Assembly (NCBI GenBank): GCA_001796525.1
Contig: MGMT01000046.1
Location: 1-25,781, forward strand
DNA: 25,781 nt
Reading direction: 5' to 3'
From: Chloroflexi bacterium RBG_13_51_52
Lineage (GTDB): Bacteria > Chloroflexota > Dehalococcoidia > Dehalococcoidales > RBG-16-60-22
Of the stretch, positions 1-6,743 are shown piece after piece. The stretch's first letter is position 1; each line of letters begins with the position of its first letter. The position numbers and the translations under genes are program-made. Below the pieces are notes generated by a model. That model did no database searches, was not told where the DNA came from, and saw only the letters and a program-made list of their open reading frames with translations.

Positions 1-145
1 GCTGGGCATAGCCAAAACAGGTTAAATTGTCACCGCTGTGTTAAAAATGATAGGATAATACAGTATCTGCAGCGCTGCCTGCGGATTTCTTTAATTCTCA
101 TAATTCTAAAAAAGACCGGTTATTCATAATGGTATCAGCACGATA
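1..145. other. intergenic region upstream of first MFS gene
   Basis: No gene is visible here; the previous gene lies outside the window. A weak plus-strand promoter can be drawn (TTGTCA at 27-32, 18-nt spacer, TAGGAT at 51-56), and a 10-bp palindrome GCAGCGCTGC lies just after it. Neither is strong enough to be called on its own. Confidence 0.3.
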
Positions 146-1351
146 ATGATAAGAAAAAACAACCCAAATTATAAATGGTATATTCTTACCCTCACCATGC
201 TGACCTACGCCATTGTCGCCGGCGCGGCAAGGCTGTGCATGCCGGTGCTCTTCAAGCAAATATCAGACGACCTTAACTTGAGCCTTACCGCCATCGGCAC
301 GGTGTGGGGGATGGACCCCCTGGCGGGCGTTTTTGTCGGTTTGCCGAGCGGCTTGCTTGCCGACCGTTTCGGCGTTAAACGCTCCCTGACAGTGCTCTGC
401 GTCCTCGCCGGCGTCTTCGGAGCTATGCGCGGGTTCTCGGTCAATTTTATTTCCTTGGCGGCTATCATGTTCCTCTTCGGTCTCATGGCGGCCGCCACGC
501 CGAGCATCGTGCCCAAGGTAACTGCGGAGTGGTTCAGCGGCAAGCGTCTGGGGCTTGCTAACGGCATGCTTAATGTCGCCTGGTCTATCGGCGCTATGGC
601 GGCAACAATGTTGAGCGCCACGGTTCTCTCGCCGCTACTTGGCGGTTGGCGAAATGTCATGTTCTTTTACGGCATACCGTCTGCTGCTCTGGGTTTGCTC
701 TGGCTTTTCACCGCGAGAGAACCTGATAAAACCGAAAATCCGGAACAACTCGCTGTTAAACTGCCCTTTCGCCAGGCGCTATCGCACGTCATTCGCATTA
801 AAGAAGTCTGGATTATCGGCCTCGTCACTCTAACCAGCTGGGGCGCCAGCATGGGCTTTATCGGCTACCTGCCTCTTTATTTACGCAATATCGGCTGGAC
901 TCCCACGGCTGCTGACAGCGCTATTACCATATCGAGCGCCATGATGTCCCTCGGCTCTATTCCCATGGTGCTCCTGTCGGATAAACTCAAGTCGCGTAAG
1001 GGCGTCCTCATATTATCCGTCGCCGCGTTTTCGGTCGGCCTGGTGCTGTTGCCGTACGTGAATACCTTCGGCGTATGGGTGGTAATCGTGATATCCAACT
1101 TCCTGCGAAGCGGCGCCGGCTCGCTTTTTACCGTGATGATATTCGAGACTAAAGGCGTCGGCAGCGTTTACGGTGGCACGGCTATCGGTCTGGCCAGCAC
1201 CATCTCCATGGTCGGCGCTTTCCTGGCGCCCCCTCTGGGTAATAGCCTGGCGGATATCAACCAGGGTTTGCCGTTTATTTTCTGGGCATTCCTGGCGGCT
1301 CTGGGCATACCGCTGCTTCTCCTTATTAAAACCAAGACCAGCCGGATTTAA
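146..1351 (+). CDS. MFS transporter (12-helix permease)
   Basis: A 401-residue integral membrane protein with the length and hydrophobic periodicity of a 12-helix major facilitator. The loop between helices 2 and 3 carries the family motif A as GLLADRFGVKRS (about residues 69-80). The two halves are separated by a charged central loop near residues 190-215. The overall look (short N-terminus, WYILTLTMLTYA first helix) resembles CynX/NimT or OFA-type MFS proteins, but the substrate cannot be read from sequence. The ATG start is chosen because it directly precedes the first helix, although no good Shine-Dalgarno is seen before it. It is apparently a single-gene unit, followed by the independently promoted small zinc-ribbon gene. 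Confidence 0.9.
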   Translation: MIRKNNPNYKWYILTLTMLTYAIVAGAARLCMPVLFKQISDDLNLSLTAIGTVWGMDPLAGVFVGLPSGLLADRFGVKRSLTVLCVLAGVFGAMRGFSVNFISLAAIMFLFGLMAAATPSIVPKVTAEWFSGKRLGLANGMLNVAWSIGAMAATMLSATVLSPLLGGWRNVMFFYGIPSAALGLLWLFTAREPDKTENPEQLAVKLPFRQALSHVIRIKEVWIIGLVTLTSWGASMGFIGYLPLYLRNIGWTPTAADSAITISSAMMSLGSIPMVLLSDKLKSRKGVLILSVAAFSVGLVLLPYVNTFGVWVVIVISNFLRSGAGSLFTVMIFETKGVGSVYGGTAIGLASTISMVGAFLAPPLGNSLADINQGLPFIFWAFLAALGIPLLLLIKTKTSRI

Positions 1352-1412
1352 TTTTTCTTTTACGGCGTTTTTCATTCTGTTATTCTTCGATTTTGATATT
1401 ATTGTGACTTTT

Positions 1413-1456
1413 TTTACGTATTTTGTGATTGGTACGTAAAGTCGGCACGTTATAAT
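1413..1456 (+). promoter_or_regulatory. promoter with inverted-repeat operator upstream of small zinc-ribbon gene
   Basis: A consensus -10 TATAAT (1451-1456) sits 16 nt after TTGGTA (1429-1434). The -35 box is flanked by a perfect 8-bp inverted repeat, TTTACGTA (1413-1420) and TACGTAAA (1433-1440), centre to centre 20 bp or two helical turns. This is the layout of a dimeric repressor or activator site overlapping a -35 box. The transcript would start near 1463, just before the ribosome site AGGTGA. Confidence 0.6.
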
Positions 1457-1482
1457 GTATACATATTATTCAGGTGACGGCG

Positions 1483-1653
1483 ATGGCACAAAACGCATCA
1501 AACACAGATAGACAGAAACAGGGGTTTATGTCTTGTCCGCAATGCGGGCGCAAGGGCTTGTATCATATTAAACAACAATATTTCCGCTGCCGTTATTGTG
1601 GCACGTATCTAATTTCGTCCCCGAACAAGGACGACCCGAGCAAACCGGAGTAA
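1483..1653 (+). CDS. small zinc-ribbon protein (56 aa)
   Basis: A short gene with strong start signals: Shine-Dalgarno AGGTGA at 1472-1477, 5 nt before the ATG, and a consensus promoter 27 bp upstream. The 56-residue product has two CxxC pairs, CPQC (residues 18-21) and CRYC (36-39), spaced like a zinc ribbon, with polar tails at both ends. No enzymatic domain is possible at this size. It probably acts as a nucleic-acid or protein-binding zinc ribbon. I do not recognise a named family. An inverted repeat around the -35 box suggests specific regulation. A possible 25-30 aa ORF follows closely. Confidence 0.7.
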   Translation: MAQNASNTDRQKQGFMSCPQCGRKGLYHIKQQYFRCRYCGTYLISSPNKDDPSKPE

Positions 1654-1670
1654 CAGGCAGGGCTGCCCTG

Positions 1671-1763
1671 ATGGAGCATGGACTGATGACGCTATTAAAA
1701 GACCTGGTAGCTTTCTGTTACAGCCTGCTTGATGTGCTGGCTTACCGACTCGTCTATTATTAA
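1671..1763 (+). other. possible small hydrophobic ORF (25-30 aa)
   Basis: An ORF begins at ATG 1671, or more likely at ATG 1686 with GGAG 9 nt upstream, and ends at TAA 1761-1763. The product from 1686 would be 25 residues and hydrophobic, with leucine and tyrosine dominating (starts MTLLKDLVAFCYS). It lies 17-32 nt after the zinc-ribbon stop and could be co-translated. A short dyad CAGGGC-T-GCCCTG (1658-1670) lies between them. At this length it may well be chance. Confidence 0.22.
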
Positions 1764-1779
1764 CAAATACCCGGCAACA

Positions 1780-2184
1780 CTAAACAGTATCCGCTATCAA
1801 CTTGACCAGCACGCTCCGGTTTCTCGGACCGTCAAATTCGCAGAAGAAAATGCCCTGCCACGTTCCCAGCACCGGTTTTCCCCCCTCGATAAACAACGTC
1901 CTGGAATCGCCCGTCAGGCTGGCTTTTATATGAGCTGGCGAATTCCCTTCCATGTGACGGTAGCTTTTTTTCTGCGGGACTATCTCTTCCAGTTGCGCGC
2001 TGATATCCTCGACGACGCTCGGGTCGGCATGTTCGTTTATTATAATCCCGGCGGTAGTATGCGGCACGAAAATGTGGCAAACGCCGTTTTTTATCCCGCT
2101 TGCTTTAATGATTTCACTGACCCTGCCGGTAATCTCCTGCAACTCCACCCGTGAATGCGTTTTTATGTCAAGTTTTTGTATCAA
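1780..2184 (-). CDS. yjbQ: YjbQ/UPF0047 family protein (secondary thiamine-phosphate synthase-like)
   Basis: A 134-residue protein matching the whole YjbQ (UPF0047) family: the HTTAGI motif (42-47), the GNSPAHIKASL block (80-90) and GTWQ (107-110), all in family order and spacing. Members form trimers. E. coli YjbQ has weak thiamine-phosphate synthase activity, but the physiological role is unsettled. The start chosen is TTG at 2184, giving MIQKLDIKTHSR, because the strong ribosome site GAGGTGG ends just before it. A GTG at 2196 is possible, but it would lie inside that ribosome site. The gene is convergent with the upstream zinc-ribbon gene and has its own promoter at 2215-2243. Confidence 0.88.
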   Translation of the reverse strand: MIQKLDIKTHSRVELQEITGRVSEIIKASGIKNGVCHIFVPHTTAGIIINEHADPSVVEDISAQLEEIVPQKKSYRHMEGNSPAHIKASLTGDSRTLFIEGGKPVLGTWQGIFFCEFDGPRNRSVLVKLIADTV

Positions 2185-2214
2185 ATTCCACCTCACCTGA
2201 AAGATATATTTAAT

Positions 2215-2243
2215 ATCCTACACCCTGCCCTATAAACTGGCAA
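2215..2243 (-). promoter_or_regulatory. promoter of yjbQ
   Basis: On the minus strand TTGCCA (2238-2243) is followed after 17 nt by TAGGAT (2215-2220). Transcription would start near 2208, about 24 nt before the proposed TTG start. Confidence 0.5.
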
Positions 2244-2270
2244 TATTTGAATAATCTCACTTTTTTCTAT

Positions 2271-2395
2271 CCCGAAAGCGGGTGTGCGCAGCGAGAGGGG
2301 GCGTAGCCCCCTCTCGTATTCCTCCCCCTTTCCAAACAGACTATATCAGGTGTAGACCAATACCCGGTTTGGAGAGGGGGCAAAGGGGGGTGAGG
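2271..2395. repeat. double-hairpin intergenic repeat, copy A
   Basis: A G/C-run-rich element made of two dyads in series. The first is an 11-bp perfect stem with loop GTA (2292-2316; left arm CGAGAGGGGGC). The second pairs CCCCCTTTCCAAAC (2324-2337) with GTTTGGAGAGGGGG (2367-2380), 14 pairs with one G-U, around a 29-nt loop. A small CCCG-AAAG-CGGG hairpin precedes them at 2271-2282. The same plan recurs at 6655-6740: GAGGGG..TAG..CCCCTC, then TCCTCCCCCTT, then a second dyad. This indicates a dispersed intergenic family. Confidence 0.6.
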
Positions 2396-2427
2396 TATTA
2401 ATTCTTATACCAAAAAACCAATTTATC

Positions 2428-2456
2428 TTGACCCTGCTGCGGAAACACGTTAAACT
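2428..2456 (+). promoter_or_regulatory. promoter of FmdB-type gene
   Basis: TTGACC (2428-2433), 17-nt spacer, TAAACT (2451-2456). The start of transcription would be near 2463, giving an extremely short leader that begins about at the ribosome site TAGGAG. Confidence 0.55.
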
Positions 2457-2475
2457 ATATATTAGGAGTATTCTT

Positions 2476-2715
2476 ATGCCCATTTACGAATATGTCTGTT
2501 CTGAATGCAAATCGCTATTCGAGCAGATGCGTCCTTTAAGTCAGTCCGGAGAAGCCGCTGCTTGTCCCAAATGTCATAAGCCCGCCCGGCGTAAGATGTC
2601 CACCTTCGCTGCTTTTACTACCAGTATCAGCGGCGTCCCCAAGACAGTGCCCGGCGCCGGCAGTAGTTCCTGTTCCAGTTGCAGCTCCGGCAACTGCAGC
2701 ACCTGCGCTTCTTAA
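2476..2715 (+). CDS. FmdB family zinc-ribbon protein
   Basis: A 79-residue protein opening with MPIYEYVCSEC, the hallmark of the FmdB/CxxC_CxxC_SSSS putative regulatory family. The first pair is C8/C11 and the second C30/C33 (CPKC), forming one zinc ribbon in the first 45 residues. The tail is low-complexity, rich in Ser, Gly and Cys, as is usual in this family. The start is fixed by TAGGAG (2463-2468) 7 nt before the ATG; an upstream in-frame GTG-like extension is not supported. The function is unproven in general: the name comes from a gene near formamidase in Methylophilus. It lies downstream of repeat copy A and upstream of the molybdopterin-fold lipoprotein. Confidence 0.85.
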   Translation: MPIYEYVCSECKSLFEQMRPLSQSGEAAACPKCHKPARRKMSTFAAFTTSISGVPKTVPGAGSSSCSSCSSGNCSTCAS

Positions 2716-2791
2716 CTCCAGGAACCGCCCATGACTTTCCATACTCTCAACCGCACGAGAATGCGATAAAAGTCCTATTAGTCGTCTCTAT

Positions 2792-2832
2792 ATACCCCCT
2801 AGAATCAAGTTAGATGTGGTTTTAGGGGGTAT
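2792..2832 (+). promoter_or_regulatory. stem-loop burying the ribosome site of the next gene
   Basis: Positions 2792-2807 can pair with 2817-2832 in 16 consecutive pairs (14 Watson-Crick, two G-U) around a 9-nt loop. The core is ATACCCCCTA with TAGGGGGTAT. The right arm contains the Shine-Dalgarno AGGGGGT (2824-2830) of the gene starting at 2837. In RNA this would occlude ribosome binding. As DNA it could instead be an operator, because a -10-like TATATA overlaps its left edge. Confidence 0.55.
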
Positions 2833-2836
2833 TATT

Positions 2837-3517
2837 ATGAGAAAAATAACTTTAATCGCTTCGGTCATCAGCGCCATCTTGATTGTCGCCTTCGTTTTCG
2901 GCCTGGTGGGTTGTGGTTCCGAATCTAATACAGCCACACCCCTTGCCAGCGTTGAAGTGAGAGAGTATGAAGGCGAATACCTTTCCTCGATAAAAGACTT
3001 CCGGGAAAACTCTATCAAAGGCCCGCAGTATGTGGATATGGATAGTTATCAGTTGCAGATTACCGGACTGGTGCAAAACCCTACTGACTATACTTATAAT
3101 GGAGTCATCGATAGCTACACTCACTACGAGAAAGTAGTCCGGCTTAACTGCGTCGAGGGTTGGAGTGCCAATATCCTCTGGGAAGGTGTACAGATCAGGG
3201 ATATCCTGGCTAAAGCCGTCCCCCTGCCGGAAGCTAAAGTGGTCATCTTTCACGCCTATGACGGCTACACTACCTCGTTCCCTATTGAATACATCATCGA
3301 TAATCCGATACTCATGGCTTATAAGATGAATGATGCCACCATAATACCGGAGAGGGGTTTCCCGTTTACGCTGGTAGCCGAAAGCAAATGGGGTTATAAG
3401 TGGATAAAGTGGATAACGCAGATTGAGCTTTCCGACGATATAAACTATAAGGGCTACTGGGAAGAACGCGGATACTCCAACAGCGGCAATTTAGACGAAG
3501 GATTCTTTGAACATTAA
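2837..3517 (+). CDS. molybdopterin-dependent oxidoreductase-fold lipoprotein (sulfite oxidase/YedY-like)
   Basis: The 226-residue product starts with a typical lipoprotein signal (MRKITLIASV, hydrophobic core, lipobox LVGC with Cys26). The rest is a single oxidoreductase molybdopterin-binding domain. RLNCVEGW places the Mo-ligand-type cysteine at residue 105. It is followed by WEGVQIRDIL, DGYTTSFPIE and a C-terminal PERGFPFTLVAESKWGYKWIKWI block, all matching sulfite-oxidase/MsrP-type proteins. The protein would be anchored outside the cytoplasmic membrane. There is no twin-arginine motif, unlike most exported Moco enzymes, and no neighbouring heme or membrane partner. The start is set by AGGGGGT 6 nt before the ATG; that site lies in a 16-bp stem-loop. 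Substrate is unknown. Confidence 0.82.
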   Translation: MRKITLIASVISAILIVAFVFGLVGCGSESNTATPLASVEVREYEGEYLSSIKDFRENSIKGPQYVDMDSYQLQITGLVQNPTDYTYNGVIDSYTHYEKVVRLNCVEGWSANILWEGVQIRDILAKAVPLPEAKVVIFHAYDGYTTSFPIEYIIDNPILMAYKMNDATIIPERGFPFTLVAESKWGYKWIKWITQIELSDDINYKGYWEERGYSNSGNLDEGFFEH

Positions 3518-3529
3518 ATCCACTCCTCT

Positions 3530-3559
3530 TTGACACCCCTGCCTGAAAGCTGTTAATCT
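3530..3559 (+). promoter_or_regulatory. promoter of the DUF1648-glyS-GNAT-HAD run
   Basis: A consensus TTGACA (3530-3535) is followed after 18 nt by TAATCT (3554-3559). The start of transcription would be near 3566, about 18 nt before the GTG of the first gene. Confidence 0.55.
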
Positions 3560-3583
3560 TTACTGTAAATAGCTCTAAGGCAG

Positions 3584-4105
3584 GTGGTAGCAATTAACGT
3601 ATCCGTCCAAGAAAACAAAACTCGCTTCCGCTGGACCTATGTCGTCCTGCCGGTGACGCTTTTCCTGCTTTCTTTGATTCTGGCTGCCTGTTTTTATCCT
3701 TTTTTATCGAATGAAATCGCCTATCATTTCCAGAACGATTCTCCGGACAGGTGGCTTTCGCGGGGCGCTTTTATCGGCTGGATGGTTATCCCTCAGGTCT
3801 TTTTCACTCTCCTCTCTATTGGTGTCGTCAGGTTAGTGATGATGACCTCGCGTTACCTCCCCGCCGATGGTTCCCCCTTGAAGAACCTCTTGCCGGTTAT
3901 GGGCAATATGATTGCTTTACCCCAGGTTATCTTTACCTTTGCCATGATTGATTTTTTCCTTTACAATGCTTATCAAGTCAAGCTGATTCCCTTGTGGGTT
4001 TTCACCCTTATCGTTTTGGTGCTGGGGGTTATTATTTTGAGCGTGTTCTTTATCCGCGCCTCCCGGCAGTCCCGTCGCCTTAAAGCTAATATTCGCCAGG
4101 AGTGA
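3584..4105 (+). CDS. DUF1648-like four-helix membrane protein
   Basis: A 173-residue membrane protein with four predicted helices (about 17-38, 62-86, 103-127, 135-157) and a basic C-terminus. After helix 1 it carries YPFLSNEIAYHFQNDSPDRW. This corresponds to the DUF1648 signature (…LP..I..H.N..G.PD.W) found in SdpI-type immunity and signalling proteins, so a distant relation is likely. The best start is GTG 3584, preceded by AAGGCAGG. The stop TGA (4103-4105) overlaps the Shine-Dalgarno region of glyS, so the two are probably translationally coupled. A role in cell-envelope stress or bacteriocin immunity would be only a guess. Confidence 0.65.
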   Translation: MVAINVSVQENKTRFRWTYVVLPVTLFLLSLILAACFYPFLSNEIAYHFQNDSPDRWLSRGAFIGWMVIPQVFFTLLSIGVVRLVMMTSRYLPADGSPLKNLLPVMGNMIALPQVIFTFAMIDFFLYNAYQVKLIPLWVFTLIVLVLGVIILSVFFIRASRQSRRLKANIRQE

Positions 4106-4110
4106 TTTCA

Positions 4111-5484
4111 ATGCCAGAAAATACAGCCGGCAAACTTACCATGGAAAAACTCGTGTCGCTCTGCCAGCGACGCGGCTTTATTTTCCCCAGCAGCGATATT
4201 TACGGGGGGCTTTCCGGTTGCTGGGACTACGGTCCCGTGGGCATCGAGTTCAAGCGTAATGTTAAGGAAGCCTGGTGGCGTTCGATTGTCCAGCAGCGTG
4301 ATGATATGGTGGGTGTGGACACCAGCATCATGATGAACTCTAAAGTCTGGGAAGCCAGCGGGCACGTGACGAATTTTTCCGACCCCCTTGTGGAGTGTAA
4401 GGACTGCCACTTAAGGTGGAAAGCAGATGAACTCACCGAAAATAAATGCCCCTCCTGCGGCGGCGCCCTTACCGAGGAACGCATGTTCAACACCATGTTC
4501 AAGACCTTCATCGGCCCGGTGGAAGAAGAAGCCGCGGTCGTTTACCTGCGCCCGGAGACGGCGCAGGGCATGTTTGTTAACTTCCAGAACATCGTCAACA
4601 CCAGCCGCAAGCGCCTGCCTTTCGGTATCGCCCAGCAGGGTCGAGCCTTCCGCAACGAAATCACTACCGGCAACTTTATTTTCCGCAGTCGCGAGTTCGA
4701 AATTATGGAGTTCGAATACTTCGTCAAGCCGGGCACTGTCGAAAAGTGGTTCGATTACTGGGTAGAAGAACGCTTTAACTGGTATTTGAAACTCGGTATT
4801 AAGAAAGAGAACCTTAAATTACATCAGCACCCAAAGGAAAAGCTGGCGCACTACGCCCGCAACTGCACCGATATCAACTATCTCTTCCCCCACGGCTGGG
4901 CGGAGCTCGAAGGCATCGTCAACCGTACCGATTTCGACCTCAAGCAGCATGCTGCTGCCAGCGGAAAGTCTATGGAATACTTTGACGACGAGACCAAGGA
5001 GCACTATGTCCCCTACGTCATCGAGCCTTCACTCGGCGCCGACCGCGCTATCCTGGCTTTCCTCTGCGACGCTTATGAAGAAGAGCCTGACAAGGACGAG
5101 ATTCGCGTTGTCTTTCATTTCCACCCCGACCTCGCCCCCATTAAAGTTGCCGTGCTGCCCTTGAGCCGCAAGGAAAACCTGGCAGCCTTCGCTAAAGACG
5201 TTTATGCCAACCTCCGCCCCTGCTTTACCACACAGTACGATGACACCCAGAGCATCGGCCGGCGCTACCGCCGCCAGGACGAACTGGGAACTCCATACTG
5301 CGTCACTATCGACTTCCAGTCTTTGGAAGACAATATGGCTACCATCCGCGAGCGCGATAGCATGAACCAGATACGCGTTCCCGTGGCCGCCTTAAAAAAT
5401 ACCCTCCTCGCCAAGCTCTCCGGCGAAGACCTGTTCGTCTTGCCGGAAGGCGGCAAAATCTGGAAGCAGAGCGGGAATGATTGA
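4111..5484 (+). CDS. glyS: glycyl-tRNA synthetase, dimeric type
   Basis: A 457-residue class II aminoacyl-tRNA synthetase of the alpha-2 (eukaryote/archaea/Gram-positive-type) family; it charges tRNA-Gly in the cytoplasm. The N-terminus has GFIFPSSDIYGGLSGCWDYGP. A zinc-ribbon insertion has CKDC (96-99) and CPSC (113-116). RPETAQG (147-153) is followed by class II motif 2 with FRNEI (180-184) and motif 3 with GADRAI near 308. A C-terminal anticodon-binding domain runs from about residue 345. The start ATG 4111 has AGGAG 8 nt upstream; a GTG 9 nt earlier is not needed. The 3' end overlaps the next gene by 8 nt. Length is normal for bacterial members. Confidence 0.97.
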   Translation: MPENTAGKLTMEKLVSLCQRRGFIFPSSDIYGGLSGCWDYGPVGIEFKRNVKEAWWRSIVQQRDDMVGVDTSIMMNSKVWEASGHVTNFSDPLVECKDCHLRWKADELTENKCPSCGGALTEERMFNTMFKTFIGPVEEEAAVVYLRPETAQGMFVNFQNIVNTSRKRLPFGIAQQGRAFRNEITTGNFIFRSREFEIMEFEYFVKPGTVEKWFDYWVEERFNWYLKLGIKKENLKLHQHPKEKLAHYARNCTDINYLFPHGWAELEGIVNRTDFDLKQHAAASGKSMEYFDDETKEHYVPYVIEPSLGADRAILAFLCDAYEEEPDKDEIRVVFHFHPDLAPIKVAVLPLSRKENLAAFAKDVYANLRPCFTTQYDDTQSIGRRYRRQDELGTPYCVTIDFQSLEDNMATIRERDSMNQIRVPVAALKNTLLAKLSGEDLFVLPEGGKIWKQSGND

Positions 5485-5971
5485 CTATTCTCTGATAAAA
5501 ATCATCCCCGCCGATGAATCCCATTACGAGTTTGTTTACCGGGTAAAAAAAGAAGCCTACGGTGATTATATCGCCCGGGTATTTGGCTGGGATGAAAACA
5601 AAGAAAGAGGTTTCCACGCTAAGGACTGGGAAGCTCTAAAACCAAGTGTCATCCTGTACGATAATCAGCCCGTCGGTACATTCTGCTTCACGAAAAAGGG
5701 AGGGCATTTTTTCACCGGACGTTATTTCATCGAACATTTTTACATACTGCCGGAGCACCAGGATAAAGGCATCGGCTCTTTCGTGCTTAATACTCTACTT
5801 GATACTGCTGATAATGCCGGACTGCCGGTTAACTTAATATACTTTAGCTTCAACCCCGCCGCCTCACTTTACGCCAGAATGGGATTCGAGGTCATTGAGA
5901 TAAAAGAGCCATTTGTAATTATGGAACGCAAACCGTCTCTTAATAAAAAGGTAAAAAACCGTGAAATATAA
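5477..5971 (+). CDS. GNAT family N-acetyltransferase
   Basis: A 164-residue acetyltransferase with the GNAT fold. The acetyl-CoA pyrophosphate loop reads QDKGIG (95-100) after a FIEHFYILPEH strand. A YSFNPAASLYARMGFEV-like C-terminal segment (positions 5845-5895 of the DNA) is the usual motif B with SLYARMGF. The start ATG overlaps the glyS stop, so it is translationally coupled to the synthetase. Acceptor substrate is unknown. Placement with glyS is operonic and not necessarily functional. Confidence 0.88.
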   Translation: MIDYSLIKIIPADESHYEFVYRVKKEAYGDYIARVFGWDENKERGFHAKDWEALKPSVILYDNQPVGTFCFTKKGGHFFTGRYFIEHFYILPEHQDKGIGSFVLNTLLDTADNAGLPVNLIYFSFNPAASLYARMGFEVIEIKEPFVIMERKPSLNKKVKNREI

Positions 5972-6650
5972 AGCCGTTATCTTTGACCTTTTTGGAACAC
6001 TGATTGAAAACTTTACCCGCTCGGAGTATGAGCAAGTACTGGCAGACATGGCTTCTATCGTCAGTGCTCCGCCGGATAAGTTCCGTCAGCTGTGGCTCGA
6101 TTCTTTCTACGAACGCACCACGGGCATCCACCCTACCAAGCAGGCCAGCATCGAATACATCTGCCGGAAGCTTGATATTCCGGTCACAGCAATCCAGGTA
6201 GAGCAGGCTGCTTTAATCAGGCAGGAATATACCAGGCGCAGCTTCAGACTGAAGCCTGATGCCGTTGAAGTTCTCTCTACTTTAAAATCTCAGGGCTTTA
6301 AAATAGCCCTGGTTAGCGATTGTTCTTCGGAAGTGCCCGCGGTCTGGAAAGAGACGCCTTTTACCCCCTTCTTCGATGTCACTATCTTTTCCTGTGATGC
6401 CGGTGTAAAAAAGCCGGACCCCCGCATCTACCGTATGGCAACCGATAAACTGGGCGTGAAGCCAGAAGATTGCCTGTATGTCGGAGACGGCTCCAGCAAT
6501 GAGCTCACCGGCGCTTTAAAGGTTGGCATGTATCCCGTCCTTATCCGCGACCCCAATGAGCCGGTTGATGTCCATTATATCGAACGTGAAGATAGCTGGA
6601 ATGGCCCTATGATTTCCTCGTTAACAGAAGTCCTCAATCTGGTAAAATAA
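5961..6650 (+). CDS. HAD superfamily hydrolase
   Basis: A 229-residue HAD subfamily IA protein. Motif I is VIFDLFGTL with nucleophile Asp9. Motif II is LVSDCSS (Ser/Asp near 119-120), motif III Lys150/Lys151 in KKPDP, and motif IV YVGDGSSNE (Asp176). A helical cap lies between residues 15 and 95. Residue +2 after the nucleophile is Phe, not Asp, as in the DLFGT branch, so a classical phosphatase mechanism with an Asp acid/base is not assured. The start is GTG 5961, inside the last codons of the GNAT gene (11-nt overlap), with AAAAGG upstream. This is the last gene of the glyS run. Substrate is unknown. Confidence 0.88.
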   Translation: MKYKAVIFDLFGTLIENFTRSEYEQVLADMASIVSAPPDKFRQLWLDSFYERTTGIHPTKQASIEYICRKLDIPVTAIQVEQAALIRQEYTRRSFRLKPDAVEVLSTLKSQGFKIALVSDCSSEVPAVWKETPFTPFFDVTIFSCDAGVKKPDPRIYRMATDKLGVKPEDCLYVGDGSSNELTGALKVGMYPVLIRDPNEPVDVHYIEREDSWNGPMISSLTEVLNLVK

Positions 6651-6654
6651 TAAA

Positions 6655-6740
6655 AAGGGGGGAGTTTGAGGGGCGCTAGCCCCTCAAGAGCATCCTCCCC
6701 CTTCCCTTTGGCAAAGGGAAGGGGGAGAAAAGGGGAATAG
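6655..6740. repeat. double-hairpin intergenic repeat, copy B
   Basis: Two dyads in series. First, TTGAGGGGC-GCTA-GCCCCTCAA (6666-6687), a 9-bp stem. Second, a perfect 16-bp inverted repeat with a single central G (6695-6727; left arm CTCCCCCTTCCCTTTG). The motif order matches copy A at 2271-2395, including the shared TCCTCCCCCTT between the dyads and a G-run-rich 3' edge. It fills the whole space between the HAD gene and the SbcD-type gene and ends at the ribosome site of the latter. Confidence 0.65.
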
Positions 6741-6743
6741 GAT

